Made by a program: the position numbers and the translations under genes. A stretch of 64,000 nucleotides of DNA from JAFGSG01 sp964626055 (GTDB taxonomy: Bacteria > Spirochaetota > UBA4802 > JAFGDQ01): contig CAZVDF010000002.1 in the NCBI GenBank assembly GCA_964626055.1, positions 1 through 64,000 of the forward strand. The letters are read 5' to 3'. Each line of letters begins with the position of its first letter. Position 1 is the stretch's first letter. The notes beneath the pieces are model-generated. The model did not search any database and was not told where the DNA came from. It was given only the letters and a program-made list of their open reading frames with translations. Below, piece by piece: positions 1 to 8,793 of this stretch.

Positions 1-1
1 G

Positions 2-721
2 GGCGATATTTACGCCGGAGTTGCAATGAGTTTAGCAATATTTAATGTTGGGATCAACGCCGGCTTTATTTATCCTGGTCTTTTTTTGAATGCTAAATTC
101 GGCTATTTTTCTAATAGCTCTTTAGTCGATAACTTATCGGTTAAAAGTACATTAGTTGGTGTTGGTGCAAACTATTCATGGATACATACTAAATCTTTTT
201 TAGCCGGATTTTTTAAATGGCGTGGCATTTCATTTGGTACAGGTTTTTTATATAATTATAATAAAATCGATTATAAAATTGAATTAGATCGAATTGATGA
301 GCCAGTAGCTCTTGGTGTAGGAGGATATGATGTCAATGTATCTTTAGATCCTTCATTCCTCATAGGAGTTAAATCGAGCTCTTATTCTATTCCTTTTGAT
401 GTAACTACTTCTATTCGTCTTTTATGGTTTTTAAATTTTAATCTTGGTGCAGGAATTGATTTTAACTTTGGAACAACTGATATTAAATTGAAAGCAGATG
501 GCAATGTTACTGCAAATGTTAGTGGTGGCCCTGTCACTGTTGTTCCTGGCAGCTACACAGTCGATGCAGGTACAAAAGACAAAAAGCCTTCATGGATACG
601 TGAAAGGATCACAACAGGCATAGGCTTTAACATATCTGTCGTAAAAATAGACGTGCCCGTCATTATTTACCCGTTCGACAACGCGTTCGCGATCGGCTTA
701 ACAGCCGGCGTTGTCTGGTAA
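2..721 (+). CDS. Outer-membrane-like protein, 5' end outside window
   Basis: The frame is open from base 2, before the first ATG at 26. The residues before that ATG (GDIYAGVA) align with GDVYLGVG inside the complete paralogue at 1121-2206, so this is the 3' part of a gene of about the same length. Visible features are alternating polar/hydrophobic stretches typical of beta strands, the shared block FKWRG.S.G.GF, and a C-terminus ending in an aromatic residue (GVVW), as in many outer-membrane barrels. I do not recognise a named family. Codon use shifts: the first ~500 bases are very AT-rich, while the last ~170 are clearly richer in G+C. No signal peptide can be judged because the start is missing. 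Function unknown; an envelope location is inferred. Confidence 0.75.
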   Translation, partial: GDIYAGVAMSLAIFNVGINAGFIYPGLFLNAKFGYFSNSSLVDNLSVKSTLVGVGANYSWIHTKSFLAGFFKWRGISFGTGFLYNYNKIDYKIELDRIDEPVALGVGGYDVNVSLDPSFLIGVKSSSYSIPFDVTTSIRLLWFLNFNLGAGIDFNFGTTDIKLKADGNVTANVSGGPVTVVPGSYTVDAGTKDKKPSWIRERITTGIGFNISVVKIDVPVIIYPFDNAFAIGLTAGVVW

Positions 722-842
722 AACATAATCGCCATGGCTCCAGAGCTACCTAAGGCTGAAATGTGAGGTAATTGATAAAAAAAATAAGCAGGGAATTTTT
801 AAACATAATTAATTTTTTATAACAATTATGTTTGCTTCTATA

Positions 843-865
843 GCCCCCTAACCCCCGAAGGGGGC
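843..865. repeat. 23-bp GC-rich palindromic repeat, copy 1
   Basis: This GC-rich palindrome has GCCCCC at one end and GGGGGC at the other, inside an AT-rich gap. An inverted copy lies at 2362-2384, so the two flank the complete outer-membrane-like gene. The rest of the 722-1120 gap holds a second hairpin (964-996) and no gene that I can see. Confidence 0.6.
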
Positions 866-963
866 ATAATTGGGAAGAATTAGTAATATTGAAGTTGAAA
901 AAAATCTATGTCGAATTCAAATAAAAGGAAGTTTTACTTAGTGTGAGACAGCTCTGTCCCTCC

Positions 964-996
964 TGCCCTTTTCCCTTTTACGGAGAGAAAAGGGCA
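964..996. repeat. Hairpin, 10-bp perfect stem
   Basis: The arms TGCCCTTTTC (964-973) and GAAAAGGGCA (987-996) are perfectly complementary around a 13-base loop. No run of T follows directly, so it is not a classical intrinsic terminator. It lies between the two outer-membrane-like genes and may be an intergenic palindrome or an RNA-stabilising structure. Confidence 0.55.
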
Positions 997-1120
997 CTAA
1001 AAAATTCCACCAAAAACCTAACTTTTTCCAACAATTGATTGATTATTTTATATATAATTATTATCTTATTAGGATTAATTATCCGGCAATCGGATATATG
1101 ATCTTCATCTAAGGTAATTT

Positions 1121-2206
1121 ATGAATAAAATTCCAGCAATAGCTGCTTTTGTTGTTGTGTTGCTTCTCCTGTTCTCATCCGCAAATGCTTTGACGGTTAC
1201 AGGCCAGGCGCCGCAATACGCCGGAGCTCCCCCTATCAACGGTGCTATATCTGGTGTTTGGGCAACAAAGCTAGCAGAAGTACTGGCTGAATTACAGAAG
1301 TACGATAACCAGACGAAACTGCCGAAAGGTTTTGCGAATGCTAATACATATACAACAAATGTCGCAACATTGCAGGGATACCAGGACTATTCAATATTTG
1401 CATTAATGACCGGTGTTATGTTCGCTCTGCAGGCACCGGCATTCACATACGATAAAGATTACGCGAACAAAATGCGCTATACTATAGAGAAAGATGGCGA
1501 CGTATATCTCGGAGTAGGGATTGGCGTCGCAACAGTAAATGCCGGTTTGAATATGGGCTTTTTATTTCCCGGACTTTACATGAACATAAAGTACGGCCAG
1601 CTCGCTGTGAATGCGGAAAACATCAACAGCGAAATGGAAGGTTTCACATATAAAGAACTGCTCATCGGCGGCGGACTGAACCAGATTATTTTCTGGCCTC
1701 GTAAAATTCCGGGCCTTTTTAAATGGAGGGGACTTTCAATAGGAGCTGGATTTTATTACAGCAAAACTGAAACTGCGATAAAAATTCTTAAGTCTTATAT
1801 CACAGAGCCTGTCGGCACATATACTCTAATAATCGATCCTTCTTTTAAAATACAATCTATCTCCGAGACAATGACCGTGCCGCTCGATATTTCTACTGCG
1901 TTTGTTTTTTTTAGTGTTCTTAATATTTCTCTCGGCACAGGGGTAGATTTCAATTTCGGACATTCAAAAATTAAATTAAAATCTTCAGGGGAAGTAACAA
2001 CTGATTACACTGACACTGCGCTTCAAACTCCAGGATACATAACAATTGAAGGCGGCAGCAAGGAAAAAAAGCCGACCACAGTAAATCCGAAAATCACCGC
2101 AGGCATTGGTTTTAACATAAGCGTTGTTAAAATAGACATTCCTTTCGCAGTTTATTATCTCGAATCCGGCTTCTCGCTGGGATTGTCCGCGGGAATTGTC
2201 TGGTGA
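1121..2206 (+). CDS. Secreted outer-membrane-like protein (complete paralogue)
   Basis: This 361-residue protein has a clear signal peptide: charged start MNK, a hydrophobic stretch at about 6-20, and a likely cut after SSANA at about residue 23. The mature part has many alternating beta-type segments and ends in an aromatic residue (AGIVW). It is a paralogue of the truncated gene just upstream. The block FKWRG.SIG.GF and the C-terminal block GIGFNISVVKID are shared almost unchanged. A Shine-Dalgarno-like AAGG lies about 8 bases before the ATG. An outer-membrane barrel or surface protein is inferred from these features. I do not recognise a family with certainty. The gene is flanked by inverted 23-bp repeats at 843-865 and 2362-2384. 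Confidence 0.75.
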   Translation: MNKIPAIAAFVVVLLLLFSSANALTVTGQAPQYAGAPPINGAISGVWATKLAEVLAELQKYDNQTKLPKGFANANTYTTNVATLQGYQDYSIFALMTGVMFALQAPAFTYDKDYANKMRYTIEKDGDVYLGVGIGVATVNAGLNMGFLFPGLYMNIKYGQLAVNAENINSEMEGFTYKELLIGGGLNQIIFWPRKIPGLFKWRGLSIGAGFYYSKTETAIKILKSYITEPVGTYTLIIDPSFKIQSISETMTVPLDISTAFVFFSVLNISLGTGVDFNFGHSKIKLKSSGEVTTDYTDTALQTPGYITIEGGSKEKKPTTVNPKITAGIGFNISVVKIDIPFAVYYLESGFSLGLSAGIVW

Positions 2207-2361
2207 TATAATATCTGCTACAATTTTACCCTGAAGCAATCTTAAAAATTATTATTATTTTATTCATTAAAATCCTTGCATTTTTTTAAAATAATCAATT
2301 TACTGTAATTACAAGGCAAACTAATTATTATTATTAGTTCATTATAAGTTTCAGTGATGGT

Positions 2362-2384
2362 GCCCCTTCCGGGGGATAGGGGGC
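2362..2384. repeat. 23-bp GC-rich palindromic repeat, copy 2 (inverted)
   Basis: This is the inverted counterpart of 843-865, differing by about three positions. It lies downstream of the outer-membrane-like gene and before the AsmA-like gene. The rest of the 2207-2479 gap is AT-rich, with no gene seen. Confidence 0.55.
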
Positions 2385-2479
2385 GATGAAGGCATTTCTA
2401 AAAAATTTAAAAACAGCAATATAAAATGATTTTTAGACAAATTTTAATATTTATTTCCAGAAGACAAAGGAGTAATTAA

Positions 2480-3943
2480 ATGATAAAAAAAGTATTAAAA
2501 TGGATAGGAATAGTAGTCGGTGCAGTAATAGTTTTAATAATCGCAGCAAGCATAGTCTTAATGCTTATTGTTGACGAAAAAATGATAGCTTCGCAAATGG
2601 AAAATTTCCTCAACAGGCATGTTACGATCAAAAAGCTAAGCGTCGGGGTATTCGCAGTGGCATCCGGCATTGAAGTAAGGGATGTCAGGATATCGAACTT
2701 TAAAACAAAAAAGGAGCTCGCCGCGCTTAAAGACAAGCCTGTCCCGGAAAAAGATCTGTTTGTCGGGCTTAAGGCTTTCAACTTTAAGATAAAACTCATA
2801 AAGCTTTTCAGCGGACAGGTAGTTCTGGATGAGCTCGTACTATATGAGCCTGTAATAAACGTTGTTAAAAACAAAAACGGCGTATTCAATTTCGACGACC
2901 TCACAAAACCGGCTCCGGGATCGAAGAAAAAAGTTAAGAGAGAAGAGCCTGAAAAAGCTCAGAAAGCGGAACCGTCAGAGCCGTTCACGGCGGACGATCT
3001 TCCCATTGAAATCAGCGTCGGCAAGATAGGTCTGGAGAACGGCCGGATAAAATATGTCGATGAAGGAATGGCGCAGACATTCCAGATTTATAATCTTACA
3101 GCGTTGATCCATTCGATTAAAATTGACCCGAAGGATCTGCAAAACAAGGATTCAGTTGGATTAACTATAAACATGGGAGTCAAGACTATCGGAGAAGTAA
3201 AAAGCGGCTCCGTTAAATCGTTCGATATCGGTTTCGATATTAAAGGCGTCGCAATACCCTTTGACAAAAAGACAAGGATAGCGAATCCGGAGATTGACCT
3301 TAAAATGGGTTTGCCGTACGGGACCATTACCGGCCTGCAGATATTCGAGAAATTAAAAGAAGTAGAACAGCTTTCAAAATACTGCGGCAAACTGGATTTT
3401 CTGAAGAAAGAGATCAAATGGAAAAACGCGTACGTCGGCGTATGGTACAAGAACAATGTAGTAAAACTCAAGGAAGGCAAAATCCCGACGGATGACTACG
3501 CGCTTACATACGCAGGAATGACGAATATAAATACCAAAGACGTTGATCTGGATATGGATATGCTGCTTGCCGATAAGCATGAAAAAAACATAAGATCGGG
3601 CCTCGAAAAGAATGTTAAAAAGGCGATACCGGCCAAATACGCAAAATACATCAAACCTGAAAAAGTCACCGACATAGCAATGAAAAGTCTTTTAAACAAA
3701 GACGGAAAAGTCGAGCTCAAATTTAAGGTTACCGGTAAAACGAACGACCCAAAAACAAAGCTGGTAAGCCCAAAACTCTCATCGCTTACGGATGTAGTAA
3801 AAGGTTCTTCCGGCGATATAAAGGAAGAAGTCAAGGAACAGGCAAAAGAAAAAGCCAGGGAAGAAGTTAAAGAAGCAGCCGAAAAAGGCGCAGATAAAGC
3901 CAAGGGAAAGGCATCCAAAAAGATTAAAAAACTTTTTAAATAG
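2480..3943 (+). CDS. AsmA-like inner-membrane-anchored periplasmic protein
   Basis: This 487-residue protein has a Shine-Dalgarno AAGGAG 8 bases before its ATG. Residues ~7-32 form one long N-terminal transmembrane anchor. It is followed by the pattern usual in AsmA/DUF748 proteins: a short helix, then a domain with VTIKKLSVGVF and G.EVRDVRIS, and later VLDELVLYEPVI and IGLENGRIKYVD. The last ~60 residues are a very charged K/E/A-rich helical tail. The family is long and repetitive and is linked to lipid transport and outer-membrane assembly; that role here is inference. It may be co-transcribed with the upstream envelope genes, though the 270-base gap argues for its own promoter. Confidence 0.7.
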   Translation: MIKKVLKWIGIVVGAVIVLIIAASIVLMLIVDEKMIASQMENFLNRHVTIKKLSVGVFAVASGIEVRDVRISNFKTKKELAALKDKPVPEKDLFVGLKAFNFKIKLIKLFSGQVVLDELVLYEPVINVVKNKNGVFNFDDLTKPAPGSKKKVKREEPEKAQKAEPSEPFTADDLPIEISVGKIGLENGRIKYVDEGMAQTFQIYNLTALIHSIKIDPKDLQNKDSVGLTINMGVKTIGEVKSGSVKSFDIGFDIKGVAIPFDKKTRIANPEIDLKMGLPYGTITGLQIFEKLKEVEQLSKYCGKLDFLKKEIKWKNAYVGVWYKNNVVKLKEGKIPTDDYALTYAGMTNINTKDVDLDMDMLLADKHEKNIRSGLEKNVKKAIPAKYAKYIKPEKVTDIAMKSLLNKDGKVELKFKVTGKTNDPKTKLVSPKLSSLTDVVKGSSGDIKEEVKEQAKEKAREEVKEAAEKGADKAKGKASKKIKKLFK

Positions 3944-3978
3944 AAGTCATCTTAAATTTATTTATTCGGGGAATTAAC

Positions 3979-4109
3979 TACAAATTGAAACACATTACAA
4001 AATTTTCTGCGGAATCAGACCTTCCTGGTACGCTTTTCTTGTTGTCGAAGGCGGTTGCATCAGGTCTGAAAGGCGTCCTCAAAAATTTTGTAATGTGTTT
4101 CAATTTGTA
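3979..4109. repeat. Long hairpin with perfect 28-bp arms
   Basis: The arms at 3979-4006 and 4082-4109 are perfectly complementary over 28 bp. The ~75-base interior contains a second stem (TCAGACCT at 4015-4022 with AGGTCTGA at 4062-4069). The interior begins with CTGCGGAA and ends with GTCCTC, a signature shared with the hairpin at 40746-40833, whose arms have a different sequence. It lies upstream of the lipoprotein gene at 4181. It lacks a T-run and is far longer than a terminator. It matches no named element I know. Confidence 0.85.
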
Positions 4110-4180
4110 AACTTATAAAACCTATTTTAATTTATAATACTAAAGTGATTTTTAGAATAACAAAAAAATTATCAGGAACA

Positions 4181-4669
4181 ATGGATCGCCATCCATTCTT
4201 CTCTTTATTATTCATATTTTTTTTATGGTTATCATGCGCGGTTGATGTACCGGAAAACGCAACCGATTATCTTGCGCCGCCGGTTATCACTAATGTTTAT
4301 CAAAATGCCGGAGATACCGAACGCATTTATGTTGACTTTTACGGCAGCAACAACGAGTACTATTTTGAAGGCTACAATGTGTATGTTTTAGATCAAGAGA
4401 TGCTCAGGGCTTCCGTAGCGTCGTATACTCCGGTACAGGTAGATCTGCCGGGTTATGCTTCGGCTATACCATCCTACCCTATGCAGCCGAGCGATTCACA
4501 GACAGGTACCATAACCATAATACTGAATCAATATCTGAGGTCGGATGGCAACATATACCCGTTCGAAAATAATGTGAGATACTGGATAATGCTTGGTTCA
4601 TATCATAAATATTTAAAGGTCAGAGAACATGGAGTAAGCAACCAGGTTTCAATTCTATTTACCAAATAA
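4181..4669 (+). CDS. Small putative lipoprotein, unknown function
   Basis: I chose the ATG at 4181 because AGGA lies just upstream and TATAAT at 4133-4138 looks like a -10 box that would put the transcript start near the alternative GTG at 4145. From the ATG the protein starts MDRHPFF, has a hydrophobic run, and then LWLSC, a plausible loose lipobox with Cys near residue 19. The mature part is ~140 residues with no family I recognise; the pattern NVYQNAGDTERIYVDFYGSN suggests a beta-sandwich fold of the fibronectin type (inference). It sits directly after the long hairpin and before a second small lipoprotein, so the two may be functional neighbours. Starting at the GTG would give 174 residues. 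Confidence 0.6.
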   Translation: MDRHPFFSLLFIFFLWLSCAVDVPENATDYLAPPVITNVYQNAGDTERIYVDFYGSNNEYYFEGYNVYVLDQEMLRASVASYTPVQVDLPGYASAIPSYPMQPSDSQTGTITIILNQYLRSDGNIYPFENNVRYWIMLGSYHKYLKVREHGVSNQVSILFTK

Positions 4670-4763
4670 TTCAGGTTGATTGACTTTTATTATATTAATT
4701 TTTAACTCTATCGATAGATATTTATACTTTAATGAAAATAATCTGTCAAGATGAATCAATAAA

Positions 4764-5306
4764 ATGAAAATCATTTACATATTACTAACTATTATTTTAT
4801 TTTTTTCCTGCGATAACATTGAATTTAAAAGCCTGTATTCGGCCAATCCGCCTTACATCGATCTGCAGCTTTTAACGGCAGGGAATCACGGAGGCGCTTA
4901 TGTCGGCGATTATCTTTTACTGCTCAGATCCGAGAACAGATATAACAGCAGATTCGGAGGTTTTCTCATTTTTATCAATTCATCGGAGACGGCGGTTTCG
5001 CAGATGAAAAGCCAGGGAGAAGCTTCGTATGTTTTGGGAAACGCTGGCGGGGAAAGCAGCGCCGTATATAATCCTTCAAACGGGATCGATGTACAGCTGG
5101 CAATACTTTTTACTATTAGACCCGCACCTGCAGATAACATTATACTTTACTATTCCACAAACTATACGTTAACGAAAATTTTACCTCACGATCCAGCCTT
5201 ATTAATACCCGGAAATTATCTTATGATGCGCTCTTATTTATGGGATAGCGTAAATAATGCAATTCTGGAGATCGGCAAGCCGGGTAATGTTGTTCAGATT
5301 CCGTAA
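4764..5306 (+). CDS. Small putative lipoprotein, unknown function
   Basis: This 180-residue protein starts MKIIYILLTIILFFSC, a short hydrophobic signal ending in LFFSC, so lipidation of Cys16 is likely. The mature part has no motif that I recognise. It follows the other small lipoprotein by ~95 bases on the same strand. Its stop codon almost touches that of the convergent protease-like gene on the other strand (5308). No terminator is seen between them. Confidence 0.6.
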   Translation: MKIIYILLTIILFFSCDNIEFKSLYSANPPYIDLQLLTAGNHGGAYVGDYLLLLRSENRYNSRFGGFLIFINSSETAVSQMKSQGEASYVLGNAGGESSAVYNPSNGIDVQLAILFTIRPAPADNIILYYSTNYTLTKILPHDPALLIPGNYLMMRSYLWDSVNNAILEIGKPGNVVQIP

Positions 5307-5307
5307 A

Positions 5308-6780
5308 TTATAGTCCATCATCGGTAAAATACGGCGCCTGTATTTTATATTTACGCAATATTTCATTTAAGCTTTTTTTCGCTTCGCTGTAATCGATAAT
5401 TATACGGGTACCGCCGATAAAATCAAATTCCAGAAATCTACCATTAAATTTATCTATAATATTTTTTAAATCAATAATGTCTTGAGCGTTTTGCCCGTTG
5501 ATTTTACTTAAAATCAAATTTTTATGATTATGATACCCGATATTAACCGCCGCCGGGAGAACGGACGTCAATATTACAACCCGCTTCTGTCCCGCCGTGG
5601 GATACCTGGTATAATTGTCAAAAAAATACATCAGCCTTTTATCGGCCGTACTTCTCCATTCCTCACCCCATGTCTTCAAATAGTCTCTTGCAAGTTCCTG
5701 GAATATAAAGCCCCCGGTAATGTAATATTTGGGGCGCGTATCATAGCCGTATGTCGGAATCAAGAATACATTATTTGTAAACGATTTTAGTTTGAAACTA
5801 ATATCGATCTTTTTTTTATGCCGGAATACTTTAATTTTAATTGTATCGCCGATATAGTGATCGAGAAAGATAATTCCGTAATACGCAAGTTTGCCGTATT
5901 TTTCCGAAACATAAAATCCGTTATCGTCCAGCTTGATATCGTTTATCGCTAAAATGACATCTCCTTTATTTAACGCATTGTATCCGCTTGTGCCCGGGGG
6001 AACATTGATCACAAGTACGCCGGTATCTTGCGGATTTAATCCAAGGGATTCCCGCAAATTTTCGTCGTTGCCGAGCGGCGCATCTTCAATATTAAAAAAA
6101 GGCATGCCCCTGTATGCTCCTCCCTGCAGATCTTTAAGAAGTCTCCCGATGACAATTGAATCTATTACTTTAATCGTTTTCGTCTTCGGAAAATGCAGGA
6201 GAGTTATTCCTATTAACTTGCCGTCCGCGAAAACGGGTTCACCCAGACCTCCGAAATCGATATCCGAAGTCATTTGATGGACAAGTATGGCGGCGGGCGA
6301 TTCCAGAAAATCTATCGATGATTTTTGATATTCGGCCGGATGAGTTTTGAGAATGCCGTTGGCGTCCCATCTTATAATTGAGGCTTTATTGTCCCGGGCG
6401 GAGCCGGCAGTATTTAAGTCAACAGGTTTTAGATCCGAGAAAAATCTTTTGTCCTCGACCGTAAGGAGAGCAAGCCCGCAATGATAGTCTTTTAACAAAA
6501 TTTTAGCCGGGTATCTGCGATATTCGCCGAATTTGGATACTTCAACAAGCACATGATCGGCCAGTTTATGCGAAACGGTAAGAATAACCTCATTTTTAAG
6601 CACTACGCCGCTTATTCTTTCTTTCTGAACGTTAAGCTTTTGCCATGGGGCGTTATAATCATAGCTCTGGGTCGCGACGATTATGGATACGACATTGTTA
6701 TCGTACTTCTCCGCATAAGAGAATAATTTAAAATTTATAAAAAATAATAATATAAATAAAATTTTGAGAATTTTTATCAT
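5308..6780 (-). CDS. Deg/HtrA-like protein, catalytic triad degenerate (pseudo-protease)
   Basis: This 490-residue protein has an N-terminal hydrophobic signal (MIKILKILFILLFFINF). It aligns along its whole length with the active protease at 6855-8330: trypsin-like domain (~30-210), first PDZ (~235-330) and a C-terminal second PDZ-like domain with YYITGGFIFQ. The triad His is kept (H71 in TVSHKLAD), but the Asp site reads CGLALL (Gly102 where the paralogue has Asp) and the GNSGGP motif is replaced by GGLGEP, so Leu179 stands at the Ser position. It therefore should not cleave peptides by the normal mechanism. The frame is intact and full length, which argues against a decaying gene and for a binding or regulatory role. 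It lies 74 bases downstream of the active paralogue on the same strand. Confidence 0.8.
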   Translation of the reverse strand: MIKILKILFILLFFINFKLFSYAEKYDNNVVSIIVATQSYDYNAPWQKLNVQKERISGVVLKNEVILTVSHKLADHVLVEVSKFGEYRRYPAKILLKDYHCGLALLTVEDKRFFSDLKPVDLNTAGSARDNKASIIRWDANGILKTHPAEYQKSSIDFLESPAAILVHQMTSDIDFGGLGEPVFADGKLIGITLLHFPKTKTIKVIDSIVIGRLLKDLQGGAYRGMPFFNIEDAPLGNDENLRESLGLNPQDTGVLVINVPPGTSGYNALNKGDVILAINDIKLDDNGFYVSEKYGKLAYYGIIFLDHYIGDTIKIKVFRHKKKIDISFKLKSFTNNVFLIPTYGYDTRPKYYITGGFIFQELARDYLKTWGEEWRSTADKRLMYFFDNYTRYPTAGQKRVVILTSVLPAAVNIGYHNHKNLILSKINGQNAQDIIDLKNIIDKFNGRFLEFDFIGGTRIIIDYSEAKKSLNEILRKYKIQAPYFTDDGL

Positions 6781-6854
6781 ATATTAAATAATGTTTAAAT
6801 ATATTTTTAAGTTATAAAAAAATAATATAATAGATTGATCAAAATAATTATATT

Positions 6855-8330
6855 TTATGAATTTCTATCCGAAGAAATCTCGTATTTCTTCAGTATTCGT
6901 TTATTCGCTTCATCCATGCCGGCGGCCTTTATCAATATCGGTTTATGATAGCCCTCGACTTCGATAATATGATATTTATCTACAGGCTTTTTAAAGGCTT
7001 CGGCGACATCTTCCAGTTTAGTAATTATTTTATTATTAACGGAGACGACTATCAGATCATGCATATCCGAGATATACGAATTCACCGGATCCGGCAATAC
7101 CTGGTTTATAATCACAAATTCCGATCTTTCCGGTCGGATATTGTCCCTTTCGGCATAAAAAAAGTCATATAACATTCTTCTCTCGGCTTTATACCACCAT
7201 TTATCCCAGCATTCCAAAAAGCCCCTGTTCAGGGGCTGAAATACTATGCCGCCGAAAATATAATATCTTGGCAATGTCTCAAATTCGCTGAACCAGGGTA
7301 TGCGGGCAGATATCTGTTTCAGCACTATAGAAACAGAAGCCTCACGCTTATTTCTCAGAATCTCAAGCCGGAGGCTTTCGCCGATCTGTTTCTGGTCTGC
7401 TATAATAGAAAAAAGAATACGGCCGTCCCTGTATGAAATCGAACCGTCATTGGCGATCCTATTCCCGTCGATGCTTAAAATAACGTCGTCTTTCTTTAAT
7501 ATATTACCGGCACTGGAATTTTTTATTACGTGCGTAACAATTATTCCTGTTTTGTCTTGCCCCATCCCGAGGTATTCTCTGTAACCGGGATTCAACAGAT
7601 TATCGGTCAATATACCTATATCCGGAAATCCGTCATACCTCCCGTCTTTAATATCATCGAGGAAATGCCTTATTACCGGCGCGGGAATCATATAACCGAT
7701 ATTGCTAGATTCCGCCATTGCCTGAAACGCTATCCCGACTATTTTACCGTCCTGCATGACAGGGCCGCCGCTGTTACCGGCATTAATAGCGGCATCCGTC
7801 TGTATCGTAAGCAGGGCCAGCTTTCTGCTGTGCGCGTAAAGACTCATTTCTATCCTCGAAACAACGCCTTCGGTGATAGATATCCGTTCGCCTCCAACCG
7901 GATAGCCGTATGTGGTAACAACACTTTTCAAATCCGGTATGTCGCCGAAATCAAGGCTTACCGTACCGCTGAAAAATTTGTTATCTTTGACTTTCAGCAG
8001 GGCAAGATCGCAATCGTGCCCTGCAAACAGGACTTCCGCTTCGTAATTTACCGGGTCATTCTCCTTCTGCACCTGTATGTATGTCGAATCGGATATGACA
8101 TGGGCGTTTGTAAGAATAAGATTTCCTTTGATCACTGCCCCGGAACCGACTGCTGTTGCATAGCTTTTCATCTTCCATGGAAGACAATAATTGGGAGTTA
8201 TATAGGTCTTTGTTATTTTAACCGCAGCCTGTCTGGCAAGCTGCGTAGACTGTAATTCAGCTGCGAGAACAGGTGTTATTAAAACAAAAAAATATAATAA
8301 CAGCAGAGGGTAAATACTTTGTTTCCGCAT
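6855..8330 (-). CDS. Periplasmic Deg/HtrA-type serine protease (Deg9-like)
   Basis: This 491-residue protein has a signal peptide with a likely cut near residue 23 (TPVLAAE). The trypsin-like domain has all three catalytic residues: H77 in LTNAHVIS, D108 in HDCDLALLKV and S187 in NAGNSGGPV. A PDZ domain follows (~240-325; TGIIVTHVIKNSSAGNILKKDD). A conserved C-terminal region with PRYYIFGGIVFQPL matches the second PDZ-type domain of plant-like Deg9 proteases. It should degrade or guard misfolded envelope proteins. It sits between exbD (35 bases upstream) and a catalytically dead paralogue, all on the same strand, so co-expression is likely. Confidence 0.88.
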   Translation of the reverse strand: MRKQSIYPLLLLYFFVLITPVLAAELQSTQLARQAAVKITKTYITPNYCLPWKMKSYATAVGSGAVIKGNLILTNAHVISDSTYIQVQKENDPVNYEAEVLFAGHDCDLALLKVKDNKFFSGTVSLDFGDIPDLKSVVTTYGYPVGGERISITEGVVSRIEMSLYAHSRKLALLTIQTDAAINAGNSGGPVMQDGKIVGIAFQAMAESSNIGYMIPAPVIRHFLDDIKDGRYDGFPDIGILTDNLLNPGYREYLGMGQDKTGIIVTHVIKNSSAGNILKKDDVILSIDGNRIANDGSISYRDGRILFSIIADQKQIGESLRLEILRNKREASVSIVLKQISARIPWFSEFETLPRYYIFGGIVFQPLNRGFLECWDKWWYKAERRMLYDFFYAERDNIRPERSEFVIINQVLPDPVNSYISDMHDLIVVSVNNKIITKLEDVAEAFKKPVDKYHIIEVEGYHKPILIKAAGMDEANKRILKKYEISSDRNS

Positions 8331-8364
8331 ATATTATTACCGTATAAAATTAATATTAATGCTT

Positions 8365-8793
8365 CTACTTGTCTTTTTGAAGCTCTATTGATACTCCAAG
8401 CTTATCAATACCCGCCTGCCTGGCGGCATCCAGAACTTTTACGAAATAATCGACCGATGCCTGTTTGTCTGCCTTCACTACAAGCCCGTTCTGCTTTGCG
8501 GTTCCGGAGAAAGATGATAGTTCTTTCAGGAGCGATTGTTGCGGAATCCTGTTCGAGCCTATATATATTTCATTTTTAGCGGTAACCGAAACAATAAGCG
8601 GAGATTCGCCTTTAACCGGGACATTGGTTACGCCTTTTGGAAGATTTACTTTTATTTTTGATTCATTAAACGGATTAAAAGTATAAAGGAGACTGAAACT
8701 GATAAAAAAGAAAATGAACATATTCATTATAATATCAGTCATGGCGACCGATTCAAGGGAAAAAAATGATTTTCTCGAGCTTTTCACTTTCAT
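8365..8793 (-). CDS. ExbD/TolR-type biopolymer transport protein
   Basis: This 142-residue protein has a short cytoplasmic start, one transmembrane helix (~18-40; TDIIMNMFIFFFISF, with the membrane Asp20 expected for proton use), then a periplasmic domain with VNLPKG and a C-terminal fold (VVKADKQASVDYFVKVLDAA) typical of ExbD/TolR. Its ATG overlaps the stop of exbB by four bases, so the two are translationally coupled. With ExbB it would use the proton gradient to drive an envelope process. No TonB or TolA gene is visible, so the energised partner is unknown. Confidence 0.88.
   Translation of the reverse strand: MKVKSSRKSFFSLESVAMTDIIMNMFIFFFISFSLLYTFNPFNESKIKVNLPKGVTNVPVKGESPLIVSVTAKNEIYIGSNRIPQQSLLKELSSFSGTAKQNGLVVKADKQASVDYFVKVLDAARQAGIDKLGVSIELQKDK

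Noticed and set aside
3979..4109. Integron attC site
   Set aside because: The arms are perfect and uninterrupted, and the expected RYYYAAC/GTTRRRY core ends are not present; no integrase is nearby.
3979..4109. Intrinsic terminator of the AsmA-like gene
   Set aside because: The stem is far longer than a terminator, has a ~75-base interior, and no T-run follows.
7530..8255. 241-codon open frame on the plus strand
   Set aside because: It lies wholly antisense to the active Deg-like protease gene, has no Shine-Dalgarno site, and its protein shows no domain; it is a shadow of that gene.
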